Source: Streptococcus constellatus
Lineage (GTDB): Bacteria; Bacillota; Bacilli; Lactobacillales; Streptococcaceae
Length of the DNA: 64,000 nt
Assembly (NCBI RefSeq): GCF_902167705.1
Contig: NZ_CABHMZ010000022.1
Span: 18,623-82,622 of the forward strand
Reading direction: 5' to 3'
The notes beneath the pieces were generated by a model, which saw only the letters and a list, made by a program, of their open reading frames with translations, searched no databases and had not been told where the DNA came from. Below are positions 1 through 6,167 of the stretch, piece by piece. The position numbers were made by a program, and so were the translations under genes. The number at the start of each line of letters is the position of its first letter. The stretch's first letter is position 1.

Positions 1-379
1 CTACAGTATAGCTGCGTTTGACCTTCCGATAAGCCTTCACATTGGCATCGCTAGACATATTCTGCCACTCGTCAACAATGAACACATCGCACTCAATAGA
101 CTCACCACTTGCAAGTCTGTTCTGCAATCTGCGGTCTGTCATAGTCTCTAATTCAAAATCAGTGTTGTAGCCTAATTTTTGATAAGTGCTGTTCCATCCG
201 TTCAGGATGGCTAGTCGATTATTGATAACCAGGACTTTTTTTGCTCCCTTGTGCTTTGCGATTTCAAAAGCACAGATGGTTTTACCACGGCCGCCGTATG
301 CCTCAAGGAAAATACCAGGGCAGTCACGGTCACTACGTTTGACCGCTTCAGCCTGCCATTTGCGTAATTCGATTGCCAA
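1..379 (-). CDS. Phage DEAD/SNF2-like helicase, N-terminal fragment (runs off left edge)
   Basis: Only the first ~126 residues are inside the window. The likely TTG start at 379 lies 12 nt after an AGGAGG-type site, and the gene overlaps the end of the resolvase gene by 32 bp. Visible motifs are an RKWQ motif near residues 6-9, a Walker A-type loop GGRGKT at 29-34 and a Walker B/motif II DEWQ at 104-107. This fits a superfamily 2 phage replication helicase that unwinds DNA in the cytoplasm. The position last in the minus-strand early operon agrees. A TTG nine bases upstream is an alternative start. Confidence 0.75.
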   Translation of the reverse strand, partial: MAIELRKWQAEAVKRSDRDCPGIFLEAYGGRGKTICAFEIAKHKGAKKVLVINNRLAILNGWNSTYQKLGYNTDFELETMTDRRLQNRLASGESIECDVFIVDEWQNMSSDANVKAYRKVKRSYTV

Positions 380-812
380 TGTCCACAATCACCTCCTCGA
401 TGTCATTCCGTTGGGCATAAAATAGCCCAAGCCTTGCAGCTGCCCTCACATCGTTGTGATGACTCTTGTCAAAGGACCACAAACCTAAAGCTTTTAATAA
501 GTCGTTTGGTATATCGGTCTGATACCCTGCATTACGCTGCAAAACTAAGTCCGGATAGCATAGTTCTATGGCTGCAATAGTTTCCACAACCGAGTTGTCT
601 CTTGAATAATCATTGTCCCTGACCTCAAATTTTTCAACGACCACTATATCAAACTCGAGACTCCGACCAGTTGACTTGAACCAGTTTTTGAAGTTCTGAG
701 CGCCAAACGGAAGTACCCAGCTATCGACCAAACCAGCATTGTCCAGCAGGACAATTCCTGTTGTGCTAGTTTCAATTCGATTGCTTGACGGATCAATTGC
801 TAAAATTCTCAT
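348..812 (-). CDS. RuvC-like Holliday junction resolvase, phage type
   Basis: This 154-residue protein opens with the RNase H-fold strand MRILAIDPS and has acidic residues placed like RuvC catalysis: D7, E60 (VVVEKFE) and D121 (HHNDVRAAARLG). Family members cut branched DNA during phage recombination or packaging. The ATG at 812 overlaps the stop of the Gp157 gene (809), so the two are translationally coupled. The 3' end overlaps the helicase start. The fold is well supported; the exact substrate is inferred. Confidence 0.75.
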   Translation of the reverse strand: MRILAIDPSSNRIETSTTGIVLLDNAGLVDSWVLPFGAQNFKNWFKSTGRSLEFDIVVVEKFEVRDNDYSRDNSVVETIAAIELCYPDLVLQRNAGYQTDIPNDLLKALGLWSFDKSHHNDVRAAARLGLFYAQRNDIEEVIVDIGNRITQMAG

Positions 813-1291
813 TTGATCACCAACTTTTCAGTACGAATGAGTTCGGCTCCTTTGACTTTCTTGCCAGATTTCAGCAACTCTTTGAGTGTTTTTTTGTCCG
901 GTGCGAGCGTCACTTTTTTTGTAAAATATTTTTTTGGAAGGTCATCTTCGTTGACCTTAACTGATTCTGGATTCTTAGCAACTTTTATAGTAAGAGCACC
1001 GCTCTTAACTTCGGTTTGACCCGTGACATTCATAGCTGTCATAATGTTATCCTTAACATAATCAAGCTTTTTCTGTGCCGCCTGTTTCTTGGCTTTGAAG
1101 CTATCTTCCTCAGCCTTGTACATGGCCACATCTGCCTCTAGATTCTTGATAACGTGGGCATATCCTTCCGCTTTCTGTTCGAATTGTTCTTGCCAATCGA
1201 TAGCCTCAAGCGTGTCCGCTTTTGTTTCGTCATCAATATCCATCTGGTAAATTGCCAGGAACTGGCCTGTTAGCTCATATAAACTAGCCAT
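809..1291 (-). CDS. Siphovirus Gp157 family protein
   Basis: A 160-residue mostly helical protein with a long charged central helix (about residues 45-85) and a lysine-rich C-terminus, matching the Siphovirus Gp157 family common in Streptococcus and Lactococcus temperate phages. Family members have been linked to phage resistance or recombination, but the molecular role is unsettled. Its start lies inside the end of the HNH gene (overlap 8 bp) and its stop overlaps the resolvase start by 4 bp, so it is an internal gene of the early operon. Confidence 0.75.
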   Translation of the reverse strand: MASLYELTGQFLAIYQMDIDDETKADTLEAIDWQEQFEQKAEGYAHVIKNLEADVAMYKAEEDSFKAKKQAAQKKLDYVKDNIMTAMNVTGQTEVKSGALTIKVAKNPESVKVNEDDLPKKYFTKKVTLAPDKKTLKELLKSGKKVKGAELIRTEKLVIK

Positions 1292-2054
1292 TTTTTTCTA
1301 CCTCTCTGATTTTGTTTGTTAATTTTGTAAGTCCGATTCCCGTTTTAGTTAATTCAGCATCGGACGTAAATAAATGATTTTGATTCATTCTAGCGATTTC
1401 GTTTTTAGATAAACAAGCAAGATTTGTAATATCATAGTTTGTTTTATCACCGTCCAAGAAGACAATCGAATGCCCTTTGGGTATTGGCCCGTGATGCTCA
1501 ATCCAGGTCTTTCTGTGTAGCAATTCCCAGACATTTGGATCCGCTACTTTGATTTTCGGATAGCCGTCTGTCCTTTGAGCAACGGTTCCCACCGGAACAT
1601 AATTTGGAGGTTTATTCCCCTTCTTAAACTGGCCGCTGTTCTTAGGCATATTCGGAAATCTCTTTCCTTTGTTCGCTGGCGTATGTCCTTTTTCAAACTG
1701 ACCAGTTAAGCCGCTATTTAAACGATTGTTTCTTCGATAATTCTTGACTTGCTTGCGGGTTAATGACAAACCGAATTTTTCATTCATTTCATCCGCAAAT
1801 GTTTGTGCAGTTTTTCCGACGTAGTTTTTCAAAAAATAGTCATGCTGCTCGCTTGTCAGGATTCTTTTTTGGAATACCTTCCCTACCAGCAGACCAAGTC
1901 GCTTACGCACTCCTCCGATTTGCGAAGCTGTGTAATTGGTCCCAAACTTTTCATTTAGCAGTTGGGTTACTTCCGGAGTCAGCCGTCCCGGACAAATCTC
2001 TTGCATATAATCAGTATATTCATTCTTCCAGCAAAGCGATCGGGGCATTGACAT
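1284..2054 (-). CDS. HNH endonuclease (HNH_3 type), phage or homing-like
   Basis: About 256 residues. The N-terminal half carries repeated short helix-turn-helix-like segments with W/FG-type spacing, as in DNA-binding parts of homing endonucleases. The C-terminal half has an HNH_3 core: HRKTWIEHHGPIP, then FLDGDKTNYDITNL with the histidine and asparagine positions in order. The chosen ATG at 2054 follows AAGG by 6 nt; a GTG at 2057 is also possible. The 5' end overlaps the preceding gene's 3' end, which suggests insertion of a free-standing homing endonuclease into the early operon. Confidence 0.75.
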   Translation of the reverse strand: MSMPRSLCWKNEYTDYMQEICPGRLTPEVTQLLNEKFGTNYTASQIGGVRKRLGLLVGKVFQKRILTSEQHDYFLKNYVGKTAQTFADEMNEKFGLSLTRKQVKNYRRNNRLNSGLTGQFEKGHTPANKGKRFPNMPKNSGQFKKGNKPPNYVPVGTVAQRTDGYPKIKVADPNVWELLHRKTWIEHHGPIPKGHSIVFLDGDKTNYDITNLACLSKNEIARMNQNHLFTSDAELTKTGIGLTKLTNKIREVEKNG

Positions 2055-2250
2055 CACCTACCTTATCTTTAAATCTCTCAGCATCCAAGGCCAGTTGGCC
2101 AGCCTGCAAGATTTGGCCAGAAATCGCCACCATTTGTTTTGAACGTTGGAGTTCTACTTTCAATTCTTCTGTAGTGAGATCTCTATCATCCAGAGTCTCT
2201 AATTGAGCAAAGAGCGTGTTGGTCAAGTCTGATAATTTATTGCGTACCAT
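2020..2250 (-). CDS. Small phage early protein, unknown function
   Basis: A 76-residue acidic helical protein (start MVRNKLSDLTNTLF). It resembles small hypothetical proteins in streptococcal siphophage early operons, but I do not recognise a function. Its last 35 bp overlap the HNH gene in another frame. It follows the 47-residue ORF by 16 bp in the same operon. Confidence 0.6.
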   Translation of the reverse strand: MVRNKLSDLTNTLFAQLETLDDRDLTTEELKVELQRSKQMVAISGQILQAGQLALDAERFKDKVGDVNAPIALLEE

Positions 2251-2266
2251 TTTTGAACCTCATTCC

Positions 2267-2410
2267 TTATCTCATAAGCTCACTGTTTTTAAATACTACT
2301 GCTATTGAGTCAACAATCGTCTTCAGACGATAGTTTTCGGTTTGTAGCTCATTAAGTTTGTTTATTAGATCGAGGTATTCCTCAACACTGATTTCTACTG
2401 TCTCTTTCAT
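2267..2410 (-). CDS. 47-residue phage early protein
   Basis: This small ORF begins MKETVEISVEEYLDLI and ends KNSELMR. It has a coiled-coil-like heptad pattern (YLDLINKLNELQTENYRLK). Its ATG shares one base with the TAA of the upstream ORF (TAATG), and a GGAGGAAGC site lies in that upstream gene just before it. The overlap and ribosome site support a real gene. Function is unknown. Confidence 0.6.
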   Translation of the reverse strand: MKETVEISVEEYLDLINKLNELQTENYRLKTIVDSIAVVFKNSELMR

Positions 2411-2550
2411 TAAGCTTCCTCCATCCGGCTCTTAATATTCATCAAGAGACCTTTCAAGTTACGCTTCTCAGTCTCTGATAAGTTGCACTTATCAATAAAT
2501 TTTGCGATAAGCTTAAAGGCTTTTTCTATTCTTTTTTCTTTGTCTAGCAT
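2410..2550 (-). CDS. 46-residue phage early protein
   Basis: A lysine-rich helical ORF beginning MLDKEKRIEKAFKLI and ending KSRMEEA. Its TAA overlaps the ATG of the next gene by one base, and it starts 2 bp after the stop of the 103-residue gene. Codon use and tight spacing match the rest of the operon. I do not recognise a family. Confidence 0.55.
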   Translation of the reverse strand: MLDKEKRIEKAFKLIAKFIDKCNLSETEKRNLKGLLMNIKSRMEEA

Positions 2551-2552
2551 TC

Positions 2553-2864
2553 TTACACTCCTAATTGTTTTTCACGTTTAATGTTTTCCAGCATCTCTGC
2601 CAGTGTTTCTTTTTTGGGTCTGTATCGGTTGCGAGATTTCCACTTAACAAACAGGCGAAATCCTTCGTAATTGACAAAGACGATTCTATGAGTTGGGTTG
2701 TCAATGAATTGTCGAAAGTCTGGATGTTCTCTCATTTCTGCCGCCCAGCCTTTAGCAGTTCCGACTGTCAACCCTTCCCATATTTGGCAAAGGTGTGCAT
2801 AGTCACCATATGTTGCTTTTTCAGACTGATTGGCAGGCCTGTAAATTATTTCTGCTTTTGGCAT
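2553..2864 (-). CDS. Phage protein with helix-turn-helix-like core (excisionase-like?)
   Basis: A 103-residue protein. The segment LTVGTAKGWAAEMREHPDF looks like a short recognition helix followed by a wing, and VNYEGFRLFVKWK is typical of small phage DNA-binding proteins. A control or excisionase-like role is inference. It is the first gene of the minus-strand early block left of position 2880. A plausible minus-strand promoter (TTACCA, 16 nt, TATAAC) lies just upstream near 2880-2910. Confidence 0.5.
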   Translation of the reverse strand: MPKAEIIYRPANQSEKATYGDYAHLCQIWEGLTVGTAKGWAAEMREHPDFRQFIDNPTHRIVFVNYEGFRLFVKWKSRNRYRPKKETLAEMLENIKREKQLGV

Positions 2865-2910
2865 AGTAAATTGTTCCTTTCTGTGTTATAATTAAATTAG
2901 TTATTTTGGT

Positions 2911-2938
2911 AAGCGACTGATTTTTCAGTTGCTTTTTT
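2911..2938 (+). terminator. Small hairpin with T-tract
   Basis: GCGACTG and CAGTTGC form a 7-bp stem (one G-U pair) around a 5-nt loop, followed by six T on the plus strand. An extended -10 (TGTTATAAT, 2884-2892) lies just upstream, so a very short transcript could end here. A second -10 (2941-2946) follows and probably serves the YjzC-like gene. Confidence 0.4.
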
Positions 2939-2977
2939 GTTATAATCGACTTATCAACCTAGGAAGGAGGATTGCTT

Positions 2978-3142
2978 ATGGCAACTCCAATTAAACCTGG
3001 CACCGATAACCAACCAGCTGGTCACTATGTTGAAGTTGGTCCTCGCGGAGGGCACGTTGCCAACGGTCATACAGCTACTATTGGAAAAGGTAATCGTATA
3101 CCTCCAACTTCAGCTAAAGGCAATGGTTGGAAGAAAGTCTAG
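2978..3142 (+). CDS. YjzC-like small protein
   Basis: A 54-residue plus-strand ORF. It has a strong ribosome site (AGGAAGGAGG, 7 nt before ATG), a -10 box at 2941-2946 and a terminator hairpin after the stop. The sequence IKPGTDNQPAGHYVEVGPRGG, with IPPTSAKGNGWKKV at the end, resembles the YjzC family of Firmicute small proteins (a glycine-rich turn, then a P-T motif). Function is unknown. It is an autonomous unit inside the minus-strand early region, like other prophage accessory genes. Confidence 0.65.
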   Translation: MATPIKPGTDNQPAGHYVEVGPRGGHVANGHTATIGKGNRIPPTSAKGNGWKKV

Positions 3143-3281
3143 CCTTATCTGCGTACAGTCGTTCAATGATTGTACGTTTTTTTGATAAACAAAAGCATTT
3201 ACCAAAAATATCAATTTGGATCCATGCCTCGGCATAATCTTTCCCATCTCTAGCATAATGCGTGATGTAATGATGAATCAT
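3114..3281 (-). CDS. 55-residue phage protein, antisense overlap with YjzC-like gene
   Basis: The ORF starts MIHHYITHYARDGKDYAEAW and has GGAGAAG 6 nt before the ATG. It contains YAEAWIQIDIFGKCFCL, a pattern echoed in the small gene at 3957-4097 (GYAEVYIKL). Its last 29 bp lie antisense to the YjzC-like gene and its coding strand runs through that gene's terminator. I judge it real from the ribosome site and the pattern shared with the second gene. Function is unknown. Confidence 0.5.
   Translation of the reverse strand: MIHHYITHYARDGKDYAEAWIQIDIFGKCFCLSKKRTIIERLYADKARLSSNHCL
3152..3183 (+). terminator. Terminator of YjzC-like gene
   Basis: CGTACA at 3152-3157 pairs with TGTACG at 3171-3176, with further inner pairing, followed by seven T. 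Confidence 0.7.
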
Positions 3282-3349
3282 TTTTTCTTCTCCTTTTTTA
3301 AAATTGCTATAATTGACTTATTTTGAGTTTAATTTGTTAAACATTTATT

Positions 3350-3541
3350 TCAAAAAAAATCTTTTACATGTTTGTTAAAAACTCCGGCTAACTTTTGAAG
3401 TGTTCGAAGTTTAACAGTTGAAAACTGACCTGATTCTATCAAATGTATTGTTGTTCGAGAAACATTTGACTTCTCTGCGAGTTCCTCTTGAGACATTTTT
3501 TCTGCCTCACGCCATTTTTTTAAACGTTCTCCTTGCACCAC
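3350..3541 (-). CDS. XRE-family regulator, Cro/CI-like, 63 residues
   Basis: A minimal five-helix HTH domain: LKKWREAEKMSQEELAEKSN gives helices 1 and 2, and VSRTTIHLIESG is the recognition helix. No other domain is present, so it acts as a small DNA-binding repressor. It starts 61 bp from the divergently transcribed DUF2513 gene, and the shared gap holds an extended -10 for that gene. It may therefore control that pair, the downstream early operon, or both. A good SD (AGGAGGTGAGGAG) precedes the ATG. Confidence 0.8.
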   Translation of the reverse strand: MVQGERLKKWREAEKMSQEELAEKSNVSRTTIHLIESGQFSTVKLRTLQKLAGVFNKHVKDFF

Positions 3542-3568
3542 TCCTCACCTCCTTTTGTAGTTATGATA

Positions 3569-3577
3569 TGATATAAT
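3569..3577 (+). promoter_or_regulatory. Extended -10 promoter of DUF2513 gene
   Basis: TG-A-TATAAT at 3569-3577 lies 26 bp before the ATG. The extended -10 compensates for the lack of a clear -35. Confidence 0.55.
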
Positions 3578-3602
3578 AAAAATAAAATATTCGAGGCTAA
3601 AA

Positions 3603-3977
3603 ATGAAATTAAAACCTGATTGTATACGTGATATTCTGCTTATTGTCGAAAAATATGCTACATATTCAAATGATGTTGAACAAGAAATTGTTTTTCAAGA
3701 ACTAGAGAATAAATATAATCATGAAGAAATCCTGTATCATGTTCGCCAATGTGAAGCAAGCGGACTCTTCTTAAAGGTACAACACTTTTTCGGTGGTTTC
3801 TCAATTATAGATTTATCTCCAGCCGGCCATCAATTTATTAACGATATTAGACAAGATACTAACTGGAACAAAATTAAAGAAATCGCAAAGAACGTTGGTT
3901 CTACTTCTCTTGATGTCTTAAAAGAAATATCTGTTCAGGTTATTTCAAATCTTATATCAAACCAATTTAGCAAGTAA
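3603..3977 (+). CDS. DUF2513-like protein
   Basis: A 124-residue protein starting MKLKPDCIRDILLIVEKY, the usual opening of DUF2513 proteins. It has a winged-helix-like pattern (YHVRQCEASGLF, LSPAGHQFINDIRQDTNWNKIK). DUF2513 genes are frequent in prophages of Firmicutes near repressors; function is unknown. The gene is plus-strand inside a minus-strand early region and divergent from the small XRE regulator. Its last 21 bp overlap a small minus-strand gene. Confidence 0.7.
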   Translation: MKLKPDCIRDILLIVEKYATYSNDVEQEIVFQELENKYNHEEILYHVRQCEASGLFLKVQHFFGGFSIIDLSPAGHQFINDIRQDTNWNKIKEIAKNVGSTSLDVLKEISVQVISNLISNQFSK

Positions 3978-4097
3978 TTTGATATAAACCTCGGCATAGC
4001 CTTTCTCGGCTGTGCTTTTTATTTTAATAGCTTGCACGCCATTTATTTTTTGGTTATTTATACGAATAGAGTTTTCTCGTATAGCGATGGTATCCAT
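3957..4097 (-). CDS. 46-residue phage protein
   Basis: The ORF starts MDTIAIRENSIRINNQ and is preceded by an excellent ribosome site (AAGGAGGTGAGGAT directly before ATG). The segment STAEKGYAEVYIKL resembles the small protein at 3114-3281. The 3' end is antisense to the last 21 bp of the DUF2513 gene. Real on the strength of the ribosome site; function unknown. Confidence 0.6.
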   Translation of the reverse strand: MDTIAIRENSIRINNQKINGVQAIKIKSTAEKGYAEVYIKLLAKLV

Positions 4098-4153
4098 ATC
4101 CTCACCTCCTTTCAAATTTGGTATAATAGAATAAAAACGATTGGAGAAAATCT

Positions 4154-4831
4154 ATGTTTGTAGAAATTCAAATAAGTAACTATGCCAGACAAGATGTTGT
4201 AATAGAGAATTCCTGCCCTAATTGCCGAAAACCAATCATCCCAGATGTTGTAAGCAAAGGGAGCAGTGAAAAATCTGTAGGAAAAAGTAATATTTTCATA
4301 ACATTGCAGTGTCCAGGTTGCGAACATTTCTGGGTAGAAGAGTTTTCTGCCACTCTTGACGGCACAAACCATTACAATCTAACACATGTTGAAGTTAAAC
4401 CTGAATTGCCTAGTGATATCCCAATGCCAGAAGATATTGACATCATTTCGCCTATCGGAAAAGATATTTACCTACAAGCCCTAAAAGCTGAAAACGAGAA
4501 GCTTGACCATATTGCAGGCATTGGCTATCGTAAAGCTTTAGAATTTTTTGTTAAAGATTTTGTTATTTTGACAAACATGGATGATAAAGCCAAGATTGAA
4601 AGAATGCAACTCAAGCAAGTCATAGATACATATATTGATGATGAAGAGTTGAAGACAGTTGCTCTAGCTTCAACATACATTGGCAACGACGAAGGTCACT
4701 ACTTCCGAAAAAATCCAGATAAGGATATTTATGACTTAAAAAACTATTTACATGGCTTCATTTTCTACCTTGGTAAGAAACTTACTTTTCTTGATGCTCA
4801 AGAGCTTGTGAATCGCTCAAAGAAATCTTAG
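4154..4831 (+). CDS. Zinc-ribbon and DUF4145-like protein
   Basis: A 225-residue protein. The N-terminal third has two CxxC pairs (CPNC near 20-23, CPGC near 53-56) forming a probable zinc ribbon. The rest is helical, with GIGYRKALEFFVKDF and a conserved histidine/arginine patch NDEGHYFRKNPDKD, consistent with DUF4145. Such domains occur in restriction subunits and stand-alone prophage genes; a defence or exclusion role is only inference. It has its own extended -10 (TGGTATAAT near 4121-4129). The 3' end overlaps a minus-strand ORF by 50 bp. Confidence 0.6.
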   Translation: MFVEIQISNYARQDVVIENSCPNCRKPIIPDVVSKGSSEKSVGKSNIFITLQCPGCEHFWVEEFSATLDGTNHYNLTHVEVKPELPSDIPMPEDIDIISPIGKDIYLQALKAENEKLDHIAGIGYRKALEFFVKDFVILTNMDDKAKIERMQLKQVIDTYIDDEELKTVALASTYIGNDEGHYFRKNPDKDIYDLKNYLHGFIFYLGKKLTFLDAQELVNRSKKS

Positions 4832-4913
4832 AATCAATTTCTTCTACTTTCCCAGCAATATACGTTACAGTCCTCAGTATTTCATTGAGGGCCGTTCTTT
4901 CTAATTCATTCAT
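4782..4913 (-). CDS. 43-residue phage protein
   Basis: ORF MNELERTALNEILRTVTYIA..., with AAGGAGAAGAAA before the ATG. It lies just downstream of the XRE gene at 4924-5112 (gap 10 bp), so it is probably co-transcribed with it. Its last 50 bp are antisense to the zinc-ribbon gene. Unknown function; moderately supported by spacing and ribosome site. Confidence 0.5.
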   Translation of the reverse strand: MNELERTALNEILRTVTYIAGKVEEIDSKISLSDSQALEHQEK

Positions 4914-4923
4914 TTTCTTCTCC

Positions 4924-5112
4924 TTATCTAAATTCATCTAAGCTGACCTCTAATGCGTCAGCGATTTTTTTGACCGTTTCAAAATGTAGGTCTTTTACTT
5001 CTCCATCTCTTAAACGGTAGATTCCAGCTGTACCAATACCAGCTTTTAAGCAAAGTTTATAAACTGTCCAATTTCTTTCAGAAAGTTTTTCGGATATTTT
5101 TTCCCAAAGCAT
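4924..5112 (-). CDS. XRE-family regulator, 62 residues (Cro-like)
   Basis: A single Cro/C1-type HTH of 62 residues: WEKISEKLSERNWTVYKLCL, then KAGIGTAGIYRLRDGEV, ending ALEVSLDEFR. It resembles the small YozG-like or Cro repressors of Gram-positive phages. It faces the plus-strand gene at 5311 across a 198-bp region that holds GTGTAA/TTACAC inverted half-sites and a strong promoter, so it may repress that promoter. Confidence 0.8.
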   Translation of the reverse strand: MLWEKISEKLSERNWTVYKLCLKAGIGTAGIYRLRDGEVKDLHFETVKKIADALEVSLDEFR

Positions 5113-5167
5113 AGCCGTTCACTCCTTATCTAGTTTTATTTTTATATTTTTGTGCTTATATATGCTA

Positions 5168-5215
5168 TTACACTATATATTGTGTAATATACGAATATGT
5201 ACCCTATTGTTACAC
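5168..5215. promoter_or_regulatory. Operator-like inverted repeats TTACAC/GTGTAA
   Basis: TTACAC (5168-5173) and GTGTAA (5182-5187) form a 6-8-6 inverted repeat. A third half-site TTACAC (5210-5215) stands in inverted orientation to the second, just upstream of the -35 of the plus promoter. This fits a small XRE repressor site cluster; binding is inferred. Confidence 0.5.
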
Positions 5216-5221
5216 AATATA

Positions 5222-5250
5222 TTGACAAACATTGCTTTTTAGCATATAAT
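5222..5250 (+). promoter_or_regulatory. Consensus sigma-70 promoter for the gene at 5311
   Basis: TTGACA (5222-5227), a 17-bp spacer and TATAAT (5245-5250): a perfect consensus, unusual for a prophage gene unless it is held repressed or made constitutively in the lysogen. Confidence 0.8.
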
Positions 5251-5310
5251 ATATCTTGACTAGGACCTCTCACCGTTTTAGTCAAAATTCCAATAGAAAG
5301 GAGGAAAAAT

Positions 5311-5655
5311 ATGAGTAACAACTTGGCAAAACTTGACATTCTACTAACTCATGGGATTATCGCTGAAGATACAGATCACAAATTGATAATCCAAACAGCT
5401 GCTGGACAATACATTGGCAAACCTTACAATCCTGATAATACTGATTATCCTTACGTATCTGCTATTGCTCAAAAGATAAAAGATCTTAGATTTTCTGAAT
5501 ACGATGAAAATAATCCAACAGCTGTCTTCTTGGTAGACGTTGAACTTCGTACCAATTCTATTGGTGGCTCATTCAAAATGCCATACGTTTGTCTATTTTT
5601 AGATCAGATTCTGGGTGTTTCAATTGGGAATTTTGAACAACCGATTGAAGAATAG
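5311..5655 (+). CDS. Phage accessory protein, unknown function
   Basis: A 114-residue soluble protein (start MSNNLAKLDILLTHGII). It has an excellent ribosome site (AAAGGAGGAAAAAT), its own consensus promoter and a terminator hairpin at 5674-5702, so it is an independent transcription unit on the strand opposite the early operon. No signal peptide or known motif. The alternating strand order TAVFLVDVELRT...GSFKMPYVCLFL suggests a mixed alpha/beta fold. It may be a lysogenic accessory gene. Confidence 0.65.
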   Translation: MSNNLAKLDILLTHGIIAEDTDHKLIIQTAAGQYIGKPYNPDNTDYPYVSAIAQKIKDLRFSEYDENNPTAVFLVDVELRTNSIGGSFKMPYVCLFLDQILGVSIGNFEQPIEE

Positions 5656-5737
5656 CATTTTGGTCTATTACAAAGTCTATCGCTTGATCGATAGGCTTTT
5701 TTCTTTTTCCACTATACGGATATCGTCTTGGTTTCAT
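5573..5737 (-). CDS. 54-residue phage protein, large antisense overlap
   Basis: The ORF begins MKPRRYPYSGKRKKPIDQAI and is basic at its N-terminus. A GGGGTGAGA site precedes the ATG. Its distal 83 bp are antisense to the gene at 5311-5655 and it reads through that gene's terminator. The N-terminal half looks like small streptococcal phage proteins; the C-terminal half may be non-native. Moderate support. Confidence 0.45.
   Translation of the reverse strand: MKPRRYPYSGKRKKPIDQAIDFVIDQNAILQSVVQNSQLKHPESDLKIDKRMAF
5674..5702 (+). terminator. Terminator of gene 5311-5655
   Basis: AGTCTATCG (5674-5682) pairs with CGATAGGCT (5689-5697), with one wobble pair, followed by a T-rich run. Confidence 0.7.
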
Positions 5738-5750
5738 TCTCTCACCCCTT

Positions 5751-5837
5751 TCAAAAAATAAAATTCCAAATCACAATAGTGATTATTACACCAATAGCGA
5801 CCAGTCCGCCGACTGTCCAAAGTTTGTTTTTGTCCAT
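5751..5837 (-). CDS. 28-residue single-span membrane peptide
   Basis: The ORF MDKNKLWTVGGLVAIGVIIT... is almost entirely one membrane-spanning helix. It lies between two other small minus-strand ORFs near the repressor. The ribosome site (AAGGTAAAAAGCA) is modest. Streptococcal phages often carry such mini membrane genes divergent from the repressor. Confidence 0.4.
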   Translation of the reverse strand: MDKNKLWTVGGLVAIGVIITIVIWNFIF

Positions 5838-5897
5838 TGCTTTTTACCTTGCATTATGCTAAACTACAAATAGGTATCGGGGCAGTTGCCCCTTAAC

Positions 5898-6011
5898 CTA
5901 TCTAAATATGATTTGTAATAGTACAGCGATGAGCGCAATTACCGCTGCTATTACTGTGGCTCTTGGCTGTGTCAGCCAAGGGTCTTTTTGTTTACGCCGG
6001 CGTTTTAGCAT
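5898..6011 (-). CDS. 37-residue membrane peptide, first gene divergent from CI
   Basis: ORF MLKRRRKQKDPWLTQPRATV... has a basic cytoplasmic head (KRRRKQK) followed by one hydrophobic helix of about 18 residues. AAAGGAAAAAACGTT precedes the ATG. It is the first minus-strand gene across from the CI repressor, so it is probably the first repressed gene of the early operon. The stem GGGGCA/TGCCCC at 5878-5892 lies after its stop. Confidence 0.5.
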   Translation of the reverse strand: MLKRRRKQKDPWLTQPRATVIAAVIALIAVLLQIIFR

Positions 6012-6059
6012 AACGTTTTTTCCTTTCGTTTTATTTGCTTATCTCTAAGCTTGATTATA

Positions 6060-6098
6060 GTTTAACACGTTAAACATAATTTGTCAAGTGTGTTAAAC
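6060..6098. promoter_or_regulatory. CI operator region, GTTTAA/TTAAAC repeats
   Basis: GTTTAACACGTTAAAC (6060-6075) is a 6-4-6 inverted repeat; a second TGTTAAAC half-site is at 6091-6098. On the minus strand, TTGACA (6087-6082) and TATAAT (6059-6054) flank the palindrome but at 22 bp, longer than the optimum. Occupation of this site would block leftward transcription. That CI is the binder is inferred from position. Confidence 0.6.
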
Positions 6099-6106
6099 AA
6101 AAAATA

Positions 6107-6135
6107 TTTACTTTTTTTATTTTTAAGTGTATAAT
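6107..6135 (+). promoter_or_regulatory. Promoter of CI repressor
   Basis: TTTACT (6107-6112), 17 bp, TATAAT (6130-6135), 32 bp before the repressor ATG and next to the operator repeats. Confidence 0.65.
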
Positions 6136-6167
6136 AGATTAAACAACATATAGAAAGGAGTTTTTTA

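Noticed and set aside
2884..2938. Standalone ~40-nt RNA
   Set aside because: An extended -10 and a hairpin are present, but the RNA would be too short and the promoter lacks a -35; kept only as a terminator feature.
5142..5339. Minus-strand ORF of 65 codons
   Set aside because: It covers the operator and promoter of the 5311 gene and has no ribosome site.
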